From: Alkaliphilus sp.
Lineage (GTDB): Bacteria > Bacillota > Clostridia > Peptostreptococcales > Natronincolaceae
NCBI GenBank assembly: GCA_023230535.1
Contig: JALNXC010000031.1
Span: 1-9,305 of the forward strand
Length of the DNA stretch: 9,305 nt
Reading direction: 5' to 3'
Shown: one piece after another, positions 1 to 5,028 of the stretch
Numbering within the stretch: the stretch's first letter is position 1
Layout of the letters: the number at the start of each line of letters is the position of its first letter
Notes under the pieces: generated by a model
Told to the model about the DNA's origin: nothing
Databases searched by the model: none
Seen by the model: the letters and a program-made list of their open reading frames with translations, nothing else
Translations under genes and position numbers: made by a program

Positions 1-122
1 TCTTTTATTTTTTCCTGCCCTATGTAATCCTTCAAAAATTTCGGACGTAATCCGCCTTCTATTTCCCTATCCTCGGATTTTATCCTACTTGTTGTTATTC
101 TGTTTTCAATTTCAGTTATCAT
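1..122 (-). CDS. ruvB: RuvB Holliday junction helicase, N-terminal fragment
   Basis: This is the first 40 codons of ruvB; the rest lies beyond the window edge. RuvB is the AAA+ hexameric motor that drives branch migration of Holliday junctions bound by RuvA. The visible peptide starts MITEIENRITTSR and runs into LRPKFLKDYIGQEK, the conserved N-terminal RuvB stretch ahead of the Walker A motif, which itself is not in the window. The ATG at 122-120 follows an AGGAGGG site (137-131) by about 8 nt. The gap to the ruvA stop is 18 nt, so it is the third gene of a ruvC-ruvA-ruvB transcript. The family assignment is firm from this peptide and the gene order. Whether the gene is intact cannot be judged here. 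Confidence 0.93.
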   Translation of the reverse strand, partial: MITEIENRITTSRIKSEDREIEGGLRPKFLKDYIGQEKIK

Positions 123-140
123 GCCGCCTACCCTCCTCTT

Positions 141-722
141 CTATTTTGCTAAAGATTTAAGAGCATTTTTCAAAATATCTTCCGTGGTCAGGTCCTCATG
201 CTTTACGGACTGAACCGCTTTTTCCGCCTCAAACCTGCTGTAACCCAAAGACATGAGGGCTTCTACGGCCTCATCGTCAATATTTTCTTCACCATATAAT
301 ACATAATCATGCCCTGTACTTTCCCCATCTATCTTATCTTTTAGTTCTAATATTATCCGCTCGGCGGTTTTTTTCCCTACCCCGGGAGCCTCGGATATGG
401 ACCTTGCATTTTTATTTAATATATAGGCTCCTAATTTACCCGGTGTATGGGTAGATAAAATTGCACCTGCAACCTTTGGCCCTATCTTTGTAACGGAAAG
501 CAACAGCCTAAACATCGATAATTCTTCCATAGATGTAAATCCGTATAAACTCAGTTCATCTTCCCTAACCACCAGATGGGTATAGATGACGGCATGTTCG
601 CCCCTTGCAATTTTAGAAATGCTGTTTGTAGTGCTATTGATTCTATACCCTATTCCATCTATTTCCATTATTATCTTGTCTGCAGCAATATCAACAACAA
701 TCCCTTTTAAATATTCAAACAT
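141..722 (-). CDS. ruvA: RuvA, Holliday junction DNA-binding protein
   Basis: RuvA (193 aa) binds the four-way junction as a tetramer and loads RuvB. Domain I is the N-terminal OB fold (MFEYLKGIVVDI through about residue 65, with the family motif LYGF at 59-62). Domain II holds two helix-hairpin-helix motifs, around VTKIGPKVAGAIL (77-89) and APGVGKKTAERIILELKDK (112-130). A linker at about 132-148 leads to the small domain III (DEAVEALMSLGYSRFEAEKAV, about 150-170), which contacts RuvB. The length is normal. The reading frame stays open upstream to 788, inside ruvC, but MFEYLKG is the family N-terminus. It follows a GGGGGA site (734-729) by 6 nt, so the ATG at 722 is chosen. It lies 17 nt after ruvC and 18 nt before ruvB. 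Confidence 0.97.
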   Translation of the reverse strand: MFEYLKGIVVDIAADKIIMEIDGIGYRINSTTNSISKIARGEHAVIYTHLVVREDELSLYGFTSMEELSMFRLLLSVTKIGPKVAGAILSTHTPGKLGAYILNKNARSISEAPGVGKKTAERIILELKDKIDGESTGHDYVLYGEENIDDEAVEALMSLGYSRFEAEKAVQSVKHEDLTTEDILKNALKSLAK

Positions 723-739
723 TAACAGTCCCCCAAGAT

Positions 740-1234
740 CTATTTTACCCTGAACATATTTTTGAAGTTTCCCGTATGTGCATGACAAATTGCCACGGCT
801 AATGCATCGGCAACATCATCGGGCTTAGGTATTTCAGAAAGATTTAATAATGTCCTCACCATTTGCTGTACCTGCATCTTGTCCGCCCTTCCATAGCCGG
901 TAACCCCCTGTTTCACCTGCAGGGGCGTATATTCAAATATTTCTTTATCATTATTAACAGCGGCTAATACGGCCACACCCCTGGCATGACCTACCAGCAA
1001 TGCAGTTTTAGTATTGGTATTAAAAAACAATTCTTCTATAGCTACAACTTCCGGGTCATATTTAATTATAAGTTCATTCAATTCATCATATATTTTTTTT
1101 AATCTCATAGGCGTAGATATTGTGCTCGGCGTTGTAATACTCCCGTAGGCTATAGTTTTAAAATGATTACCTTCATAACATATTATACCACACCCCAATG
1201 TTGCGAGTCCCGGATCAATTCCCAATATAATCAT
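740..1234 (-). CDS. ruvC: RuvC, Holliday junction resolvase
   Basis: RuvC (164 aa) is the dimeric, magnesium-dependent endonuclease of the RNase H fold that cuts Holliday junctions after RuvAB branch migration. The four expected acidic residues are present: D7 in MIILGIDPG, E67 in VAIEELFF, and D140 and D143 in PDDVADALAVAICH. The VTGYGRADKMQVQ stretch (111-123) is also typical of the family. The frame opens upstream to 1258, but the ATG at 1234-1232 gives the standard N-terminus and sits behind a GGGTGGA site at about 9 nt. It is the first gene of the ruvCAB transcript; the upstream BofC-like gene is separated from it by a terminator. RuvC instead of RecU fits Clostridia better than Bacillus. 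Confidence 0.97.
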   Translation of the reverse strand: MIILGIDPGLATLGCGIICYEGNHFKTIAYGSITTPSTISTPMRLKKIYDELNELIIKYDPEVVAIEELFFNTNTKTALLVGHARGVAVLAAVNNDKEIFEYTPLQVKQGVTGYGRADKMQVQQMVRTLLNLSEIPKPDDVADALAVAICHAHTGNFKNMFRVK

Positions 1235-1288
1235 TTTTATATTCCACCCGTCATCCATTTATATTTTATATCAAATCCGTTATTTTTC

Positions 1289-1320
1289 AGTTTAGCATAA
1301 TATTATTTAAAATGCTAACT
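1289..1320 (-). promoter_or_regulatory. Inverted repeat in the ruvC leader or promoter region
   Basis: The arms at 1289-1298 and 1312-1320 (minus strand AGTTAGCAT and ATGCTAAACT) are complementary except for one bulged base. The repeat lies between the terminator of the BofC-like gene and ruvC, where a ruvCAB promoter is expected. A weak -10 candidate (TATAAA, in TTGATATAAAAT) lies just downstream, without a good -35. The repeat could be an operator or a 5' leader hairpin, and its function is unknown. It does not match the GAAC-N4-GTTC LexA box. Confidence 0.3.
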
Positions 1321-1343
1321 TTTAAAACTACATATCATGATAA

Positions 1344-1387
1344 AAAAATAAAAAACAGCCACTCATTAAATTGATATGGTTGGCTGT
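1344..1387 (-). terminator. Rho-independent terminator of the BofC-like gene
   Basis: On the minus strand ACAGCCA (1387-1381) pairs perfectly with TGGCTGT (1361-1355), with an inner CAT/ATG pairing in the loop. It is followed by TTTTTATTTTTTT. It begins 21 nt after the stop of the BofC-like gene, so that gene ends here and ruvCAB needs its own promoter. Confidence 0.88.
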
Positions 1388-1408
1388 AATATATTTTAAT
1401 TTACAATA

Positions 1409-2053
1409 CTAACTGCTGTAATCTTCCAGTAATTGATTGACCTCTTTTTCAGTATTTACCAAAATACCCTTTTGCAATTTTTCCTGATCTATGATCGGCA
1501 AAATATTGATAGGAATATCCGTCTGCCGTATTAACTTCTTCTCACCGTTCTCATAATATTTATATATGGCGATGCAACCCTTGTTTACAGAAACCAGGTA
1601 ATGATTGGGACAAATTTTGTTTACCTGTTTTGATAAAACAATTTTCTCCTTTGAAAAACATTCTATTTCCCAATCTAATTGATTTCCTATCAGATATTCC
1701 TCAAGTCCGTCTTTATTTAAGCCTATCAGTTCCGACGTAGGGCTCCGTACCTCTTCTATAATATCCTCGCATTGTGTATATAATGTTTTATATATTAACT
1801 GAGTTTCGTAATTAATAATATCATTATAATTTGACACTGTTATTTTATCATTATTATCTTTATTAATATTATATGAGCTCTCTTCCTGTGCCTTGATCAA
1901 AGCCTGCAATAATTCCTGTTCCCTCTGCATTTCGGATCTTTCCCTGGCAATTTGCCCCGAATATTTATAATAAGCAACAACAAATCCTATAGAGCTAAAA
2001 ACAAGGGCTAATATTAAAAAACTGATTATTACCGGAAATACTCTTCTTCTCAT
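1409..2053 (-). CDS. BofC-like membrane-anchored sporulation protein
   Basis: This 214-aa protein starts MRRRVFPVIIS, with one hydrophobic segment (about 6-28) after a positively charged end. That predicts a single-pass anchor with the bulk outside the membrane. A coiled-coil-prone stretch follows (about 34-60), then a low-complexity linker rich in Asn, Asp and Lys. The C-terminal part (about 80-214) resembles the BofC C-terminal region, with NHYLVSVNKGCIAIYKYYENG near 150-170. In Bacillus subtilis BofC restrains SpoIVB in the sigma-K checkpoint, and bofC lies beside ruvA-ruvB; the same neighbourhood here supports the call. The exact role in this organism is inferred. The ATG at 2053 lies 11 nt from AGGAGG (2070-2065); an in-frame TTG two codons upstream (2059) lies 5 nt from it and is a real alternative. 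A promoter candidate and a dedicated terminator suggest a single-gene transcript. Confidence 0.75.
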   Translation of the reverse strand: MRRRVFPVIISFLILALVFSSIGFVVAYYKYSGQIARERSEMQREQELLQALIKAQEESSYNINKDNNDKITVSNYNDIINYETQLIYKTLYTQCEDIIEEVRSPTSELIGLNKDGLEEYLIGNQLDWEIECFSKEKIVLSKQVNKICPNHYLVSVNKGCIAIYKYYENGEKKLIRQTDIPINILPIIDQEKLQKGILVNTEKEVNQLLEDYSS

Positions 2054-2108
2054 TATCAAACAAACCTCCTAACATATCTAGGATGTTATTTTAACCATTT
2101 TATTGAAA

Positions 2109-2137
2109 ATTATACTTTTGGAGATATATTATTTTAA
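2109..2137 (-). promoter_or_regulatory. Candidate promoter of the BofC-like gene
   Basis: A perfect -10 TATAAT (2114-2109) has a partial -35, TTAAAA (2137-2132), at 17 nt. It lies about 55 nt upstream of the start codon. The surroundings are very AT-rich, so chance matches are likely. A sporulation sigma factor cannot be excluded. Confidence 0.35.
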
Positions 2138-2162
2138 AATAATGATATAAAAAAATTATGCA

Positions 2163-2320
2163 AGACTGCTGAAAAAGTCCCGAATTATGTCATTCTATGC
2201 CATCTGAATGAATAAGGTAAAATGAAGAACCCCTAAATGGCTAAAAATCAAGATTTTTAGCTGCATTCAGAATGGCATTTCCAGCATTTTTTACAAAACC
2301 GAGATTTTTTCAATGATTTT
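2163..2320 (+). mobile_element. MITE-like nested inverted-repeat element, no coding capacity
   Basis: About 158 bp between the selC terminator and the promoter of the BofC-like gene folds on itself. The outer arms are imperfect: GACTGCTGAAAAAGTC near 2164-2179, against GATTTTTTC near 2301-2311. The middle arms ATGCCATCTGAATG (2197-2210) and CATTCAGAATGGCAT (2264-2278) are complementary except for one extra base. The inner arms GCTAAAAATC (2240-2249) and GATTTTTAGC (2252-2261) form a perfect 10-bp stem. The GACTGCTGAAAAAGTC end resembles terminal inverted repeats of some clostridial insertion sequences (recalled, not searched). No reading frame inside looks like a protein and no clean target duplication is visible. 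It is probably a decayed MITE or a fused pair of IS ends. Strand is nominal. Confidence 0.5.
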
Positions 2321-2403
2321 GAACTGTCTTTTTGTGCCGGCGGAGTGGCTTGAGAAATGGCTCGGAAAACGAAAAAATAAGGCTTACAAAATGATTTTTA
2401 ACA

Positions 2404-2435
2404 ATAAAAAAAGGCTACAAATAAACTCTGTAACC
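2404..2435 (-). terminator. Rho-independent terminator of selC
   Basis: On the minus strand GGTTACA (2435-2429) pairs with TGTAGCC (2419-2413) across a 9-nt loop, with one G-U pair. It is followed directly by a run of seven T. It lies about 17 nt past the CCA end of the tRNA and ends the selC transcript. Confidence 0.82.
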
Positions 2436-2451
2436 CTTAGTTTTATTCGGT

Positions 2452-2548
2452 TGGCGGGAGTACGTGGGAATCGAACCCACCCAAGAGGCTACTAACCCCT
2501 CATGCTGGTTTTGAAGACCAGAGAGCACACCAGCACTCATCTACCCCC
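2452..2548 (-). tRNA. selC: tRNA-Sec (anticodon UCA)
   Basis: This 97-nt selenocysteine tRNA decodes UGA with SelB when a SECIS hairpin is present. The anticodon arm is CTGGT-CTTCAAA-ACCAG (2521-2505), giving anticodon UCA. Features specific to bacterial tRNA-Sec are a 6-bp D stem (GAGTGC/GTGCTC) closed by a 4-nt TGGT loop, a long 24-nt variable arm (2504-2481), a 5-bp T stem (GTGGG/CCCAC), discriminator G73 and an encoded CCA (2454-2452). The acceptor GGGGGTA/TACTCCC pairs over 7 bp with one G-U. The usual eighth acceptor pair would here be G-G, a mismatch. The gene has its own promoter and terminator. No selA, selB, selD or recognisable selenoprotein gene is in the window. Confidence 0.96.
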
Positions 2549-2579
2549 ATTCAATCAGTGCAATAATCAACACTAATAT

Positions 2580-2607
2580 ATTATAGCATGTTTATTTATT
2601 GTGTCAA
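2580..2607 (-). promoter_or_regulatory. Sigma-70/sigma-A type promoter of selC
   Basis: A perfect -35 TTGACA (2607-2602) and a perfect -10 TATAAT (2585-2580) are separated by 16 nt, with an extended -10 TG just before TATAAT. The predicted start near 2573 gives a leader of about 25 nt before the tRNA 5' end. This is the strongest-looking promoter in the window. It implies that selC is transcribed independently of the ureohydrolase gene upstream, for which I see no clear terminator. Confidence 0.88.
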
Positions 2608-2660
2608 GTAATGTTGTTTTTTGTTTTTTTGCGCCCATTGGCTTTTTCAAGCAGATTTCT

Positions 2661-3599
2661 TTATTTGGTTCTATTTCTCATAATCTGTGCCATTAGATTT
2701 ATCATTGTCATTGCGGCGAGCCTTGTTGTTATTGCTGCCGGATCGTACTGCGGTGCCACTTCAACCAAATCAAATCCTACAATTTTACCCATTTTACAGA
2801 CGCCGGCCAGTATATCCATAACTTCGTCATAATACAAACCTCCCGGCGAAGGTGAAGCTACCCCGGGTGCTATGGAAATGTCAAATCCGTCTATATCTAT
2901 GGTCAAAAAATATTTATCGGCCTTAGGTATCTTGGCTAAAATTCCCTCCACACCAATTTTATGAGCCTGTCTTGCAGTTATGAGTATACTTCCATATTTC
3001 TCCGCATCCATAAAATCCTCTTTTTTGCTCGACCCTAACCCCCTTATTCCAATCTGTACCATCTTTCCTATATGTTCCATCTCCGACAATCTTCTCATAG
3101 GGCTTCCATTTCCGTATCTTTGCGGCCCTACATTGTTGCTCCAGTCAAGATGAGCATCAAATTGTACAATACAGATATCCTCCCCGGCTTCTTCCAGGGC
3201 CCTGCCTACCGGAATGGTGATGGAATGATCTCCCCCCATAATTGCAGGTATGGCTCCCTTTTTTATTATTTTCCCGACAGATTCCTCAATGCTGTTGAAA
3301 GAATATTCAATATCCCCATGAAGTATATCCGCATCACCACAGTCTACTATCTTTATAGGTGCAGCCAATAGTTGTTCGTCGATGTCCGGGTCATAAAATC
3401 CGGCATCCCCCCTCGCATATTGTGTTGAAATTTCCCGTATCCTACGCGGCCCCAGCCTTGTGCCGGATAAAAACCCGACTCCTAAATCGTAGGGTACTCC
3501 CAACACTGCAATATCGGCATCTAAATTATCCAAATCGTTGCATATAGGATATTTTGCAAAAGAACATATACCTGTAATAGGTAAATTGAGCTTTTTCAT
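2661..3599 (-). CDS. Agmatinase/arginase-fold ureohydrolase
   Basis: This 312-aa binuclear manganese ureohydrolase belongs to the family that splits guanidino compounds such as agmatine or guanidinobutyrate to urea and an amine. Metal-ligand motifs are complete: GGDHS (122-126), FDAHLDW (147-153, with D148, H150, D152) and TIDIDGFD (233-240, with D235, D237). DLVEVAPQYD (277-286) carries the conserved Glu. Two positions deviate. YGNGSPMRR (162-170) has Asn164 where relatives usually have His in an HGxP/HGSP motif. FDISIAPG lacks the usual Pro of DPxxAPG. No speA, speE or other polyamine gene is adjacent, so agmatine as substrate is not supported by context. The ATG at 3599 follows GGGAGGG (3612-3606) by 6 nt. 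It is probably monocistronic, between tRNA-Val and selC. The family is firm; the substrate is open. Confidence 0.85.
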   Translation of the reverse strand: MKKLNLPITGICSFAKYPICNDLDNLDADIAVLGVPYDLGVGFLSGTRLGPRRIREISTQYARGDAGFYDPDIDEQLLAAPIKIVDCGDADILHGDIEYSFNSIEESVGKIIKKGAIPAIMGGDHSITIPVGRALEEAGEDICIVQFDAHLDWSNNVGPQRYGNGSPMRRLSEMEHIGKMVQIGIRGLGSSKKEDFMDAEKYGSILITARQAHKIGVEGILAKIPKADKYFLTIDIDGFDISIAPGVASPSPGGLYYDEVMDILAGVCKMGKIVGFDLVEVAPQYDPAAITTRLAAMTMINLMAQIMRNRTK

Positions 3600-3622
3600 T
3601 TTATTCCCTCCCGTTATTTATG

Positions 3623-3676
3623 ATTACTGTGAGAACTTCACATAATATAAACCATTGTTTTGGTGATTCAATTATA
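3623..3676 (-). promoter_or_regulatory. Candidate promoter and 5' leader hairpin of the ureohydrolase gene
   Basis: The -10 is TATAAT (3676-3671), preceded by an extended TG; no convincing -35 is seen. The short leader contains a stem with arms ATTATGTGA (3646-3638) and TCACAGTAAT (3632-3623), complementary except for one bulged base, around an AGTTC loop. It sits about 11 nt upstream of the ribosome binding site. It may be only a 5' UTR hairpin; it does not resemble a riboswitch I know. Confidence 0.4.
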
Positions 3677-3708
3677 ACATAAACATAACGGCTTATATTT
3701 AAAACTAG

Positions 3709-3770
3709 ATAAAAATAACAAGGTTCGTCAGGAGGATAATTTTTTTACAAATCCTCACTGCTACCTTGTT
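3709..3770 (-). terminator. Rho-independent terminator of tRNA-Val
   Basis: A long hairpin begins 4 nt after the tRNA CCA. The outer arms AACAAGGT (3770-3763) and ACCTTGTT (3724-3717) pair over 8 bp, then CAG/CTG, then GAGGAT/ATCCTC with an A-rich loop. It is followed by ATTTTTAT. The inner arm repeats the last bases of the tRNA: GAGGATAATT occurs at 3732-3741 and at 3779-3788 on the plus strand. Confidence 0.82.
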
Positions 3771-3774
3771 TTAT

Positions 3775-3850
3775 TGGTGAGGATAATTGGACTTGAACCA
3801 ATGACCTCTACGATGTCAACGTAGCGCTCTGCCGGCTGAGCTATACCCTC
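3775..3850 (-). tRNA. tRNA-Val (anticodon GAC)
   Basis: This 76-nt tRNA has acceptor GAGGGTA/TATCCTC (7 bp, one G-U), discriminator A and an encoded CCA (3777-3775). The anticodon arm CTACG-TTGACAT-CGTAG (around 3823-3807) gives GAC, reading GUC and GUU valine codons. The D arm has GCTC/GAGC and the T arm carries the TTCAAGT loop. It is a single tRNA gene with its own promoter and terminator. Confidence 0.96.
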
Positions 3851-3892
3851 ATTTTATTTATATATTTTAAAAATTGATATCCAGTCAGTGAA

Positions 3893-3921
3893 ATTATATC
3901 ATTTAATCCCCTTGTTTGCAA
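3893..3921 (-). promoter_or_regulatory. Promoter of tRNA-Val
   Basis: The -35 TTGCAA (3921-3916) and perfect -10 TATAAT (3898-3893) are separated by exactly 17 nt, with a TG extension before the -10. The predicted start near 3886 gives a leader of about 36 nt before the tRNA. Confidence 0.8.
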
Positions 3922-3950
3922 CTATATTGACCCGGATTTTTTTCACTAAA

Positions 3951-3983
3951 ATGCAGTTCTTTCGCTACGGCTAAGATGACAAA
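3951..3983 (-). repeat. Possible dispersed intergenic repeat, degenerate copy
   Basis: The minus strand reads GTCATCTTAGCCGTAGCGAA and continues AAGAACTGCATTTT. I recall a GTCATCCTGAGCGnAGCGAAGGATC-type dispersed repeat from many bacterial intergenic regions, and this looks like a degenerate copy. A single copy in one window cannot prove it. The rest of the gene-free stretch 3922-4146 holds the hairpin GACGG-GACAT-CCGTC (4012-4026) and the tandem repeat at 4025-4066, and nothing coding that I can see. Confidence 0.3.
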
Positions 3984-4024
3984 ATGCGAAAAATGCTTTT
4001 TCATACAGTCCGACGGGACATCCG

Positions 4025-4066
4025 TCTTATTTGAAATTTTGTCTTATCTGAAATTTTGTCTCATTT
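4025..4066 (+). repeat. 17-bp tandem repeat, 2.5 copies
   Basis: Two adjacent 17-bp units (TCTTATTTGAAATTTTG at 4025-4041 and TCTTATCTGAAATTTTG at 4042-4058) differ at one base, and a partial third unit, TCTCATTT (4059-4066), follows. It lies in gene-free spacer. The function is unknown; replication slippage is the simplest origin. Strand is nominal. Confidence 0.75.
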
Positions 4067-4137
4067 AAGGTACGGAATGATACAAATATCCCATCAATAT
4101 GTCCTATTCATACCATACCGGCTCAGATTTTCTGTTA

Positions 4138-4171
4138 AATAAAATATACGGGGAACCTCTAGCTCCCCGTA
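4138..4171 (-). terminator. Probable terminator of asd-dapA-dapB
   Basis: Perfect 8-bp stem TACGGGGA (minus strand 4171-4164) with TCCCCGTA (4154-4147), a 9-nt loop, then TATTTTATTT on the minus strand. It lies 115 nt beyond the dapB stop. The T-tract is interrupted by A, so termination may be partial. The interval 4172-4285 holds no gene I can support. Confidence 0.7.
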
Positions 4172-4285
4172 CATTTTCTAATCCAAAATCGAACTCAATC
4201 CTTGCCATCCTTTAATAATAAGCTCCGCCTATGTAAGTCTTCTTCAGATTAAATTTGTTGATTTAGAATTAAACAATCATATTGA

Positions 4286-5005
4286 TTAAAGACTCAACAC
4301 ATCCTTCATTGTATACAGGCCGGGTTCTTTGTCCATAACAAATCTTGCCGATTCCAATGCCCCCTGTGCAAATACCAACCTGTCATGACCTTCATGCGCT
4401 ATCTTGACAGTTTCCAAATCATTGATAAAATTTGCCTCATGATAACCTACTATATTGCCTCCCCTGATTGCATGTATCCCAATTTCTCCCTTTTCTCTCG
4501 GACATTCCCCCGACCTGCCGTATTGGTGCTTCCTGGCCTCACCTAACCCCTTTTCTATAGACTCCACAATATATTTAGCGCTTCCTGACGGAGCATCTTT
4601 TTTACGATTGTGATGATGTTCTATAATTTCAATGTCGAACATGTTCCCTAATATCGCTGCAATTTGTTCCACAAAAAGAAATACTATATTCATACCCAAA
4701 GACATATTAGTTGCTTTTAATATAGGAATCTTTTCGGCAGCAGCCCATATCTGTTCCAGCTGTTCCTTGCTGTATCCTGTTGTCCCGATTGCTAAAGGTA
4801 TGTTTCTACTTATACAAAAATCCAGTAATCTGTCCAATGCGGACGGATGTGAAAAATCTACTACTACATCGTAATTATCCGTTAGAGATTCATCGGGTGT
4901 TCCCAAATCCATCCCATAGATTTTTTGCCAGCTTGAATCCTTAGAAGCTAACTCCTCTATCAATTTCCCCATACGCCCGCTTATTCCACAAATTAATAAA
5001 TTCAT
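4286..5005 (-). CDS. dapB: 4-hydroxy-tetrahydrodipicolinate reductase
   Basis: DapB (239 aa) reduces the DapA product to tetrahydrodipicolinate with NAD(P)H in the cytoplasm, on the way to diaminopimelate and lysine. The Rossmann nucleotide loop is CGISGRMG (6-13). AIGTTGY (72-78) and ATNMSLGMN (98-106) are family motifs. The active-site stretch EHHHNRKKDAPSGSA (129-143) carries the catalytic His131 and Lys135. RGGNIVGYHE (181-190) is the usual C-terminal substrate-domain motif. The protein is shorter than the E. coli enzyme (273 aa), as is common in Firmicutes. The ATG at 5005 follows AGGAGG (5020-5015) by 9 nt, and the gene lies 23 nt after dapA. It is the last gene of the riboswitch-controlled operon. 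Confidence 0.97.
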   Translation of the reverse strand: MNLLICGISGRMGKLIEELASKDSSWQKIYGMDLGTPDESLTDNYDVVVDFSHPSALDRLLDFCISRNIPLAIGTTGYSKEQLEQIWAAAEKIPILKATNMSLGMNIVFLFVEQIAAILGNMFDIEIIEHHHNRKKDAPSGSAKYIVESIEKGLGEARKHQYGRSGECPREKGEIGIHAIRGGNIVGYHEANFINDLETVKIAHEGHDRLVFAQGALESARFVMDKEPGLYTMKDVLSL

Positions 5006-5028
5006 CTCATAAATCCTCCTCCATATGC

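Noticed and set aside
723..788. Longer RuvA start inside ruvC
   Set aside because: The extra 22 residues are not part of RuvA; MFEYLKG matches the family start and has its own ribosome binding site.
1235..1258. Longer RuvC start (8 extra residues)
   Set aside because: The family begins at M-I-I-L-G-I-D-P-G and the GGGTGGA site is placed for the ATG at 1234.
1235..1343. A LexA/SOS box ahead of ruvCAB
   Set aside because: SOS control of ruv genes is known elsewhere, but no GAAC-N4-GTTC-like palindrome is present; the inverted repeat here has a different sequence.
2313..2495. A 60-aa plus-strand reading frame running into the selC region
   Set aside because: It overlaps the selC terminator and tRNA on the opposite strand, has no convincing ribosome binding site and its peptide resembles no family I know.
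2599..2832. A hydrophobic plus-strand frame of 77 aa
   Set aside because: It is largely the antisense of the ureohydrolase gene and the selC promoter region, a usual shadow of a real minus-strand gene.
3600..3716. A guanidine riboswitch ahead of the ureohydrolase
   Set aside because: The leader is short and has one small hairpin; none of the guanidine aptamer signatures I know (such as paired ACGR loops) is visible.
4104..4208. A 34-aa minus-strand reading frame, MARIEFDFG...VWYE, after dapB
   Set aside because: It spans the terminator hairpin, its only GGAG-like site is too far upstream, and I recognise no homologue. It stays a possibility worth a ribosome-profiling look, but is not supported as a gene.
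4286..5005. In-frame UGA (selenocysteine) candidates around the coding genes
   Set aside because: All genes end at ordinary stops at family length, and no interrupted homologue with a following hairpin was found, so no selenoprotein can be claimed in this window.
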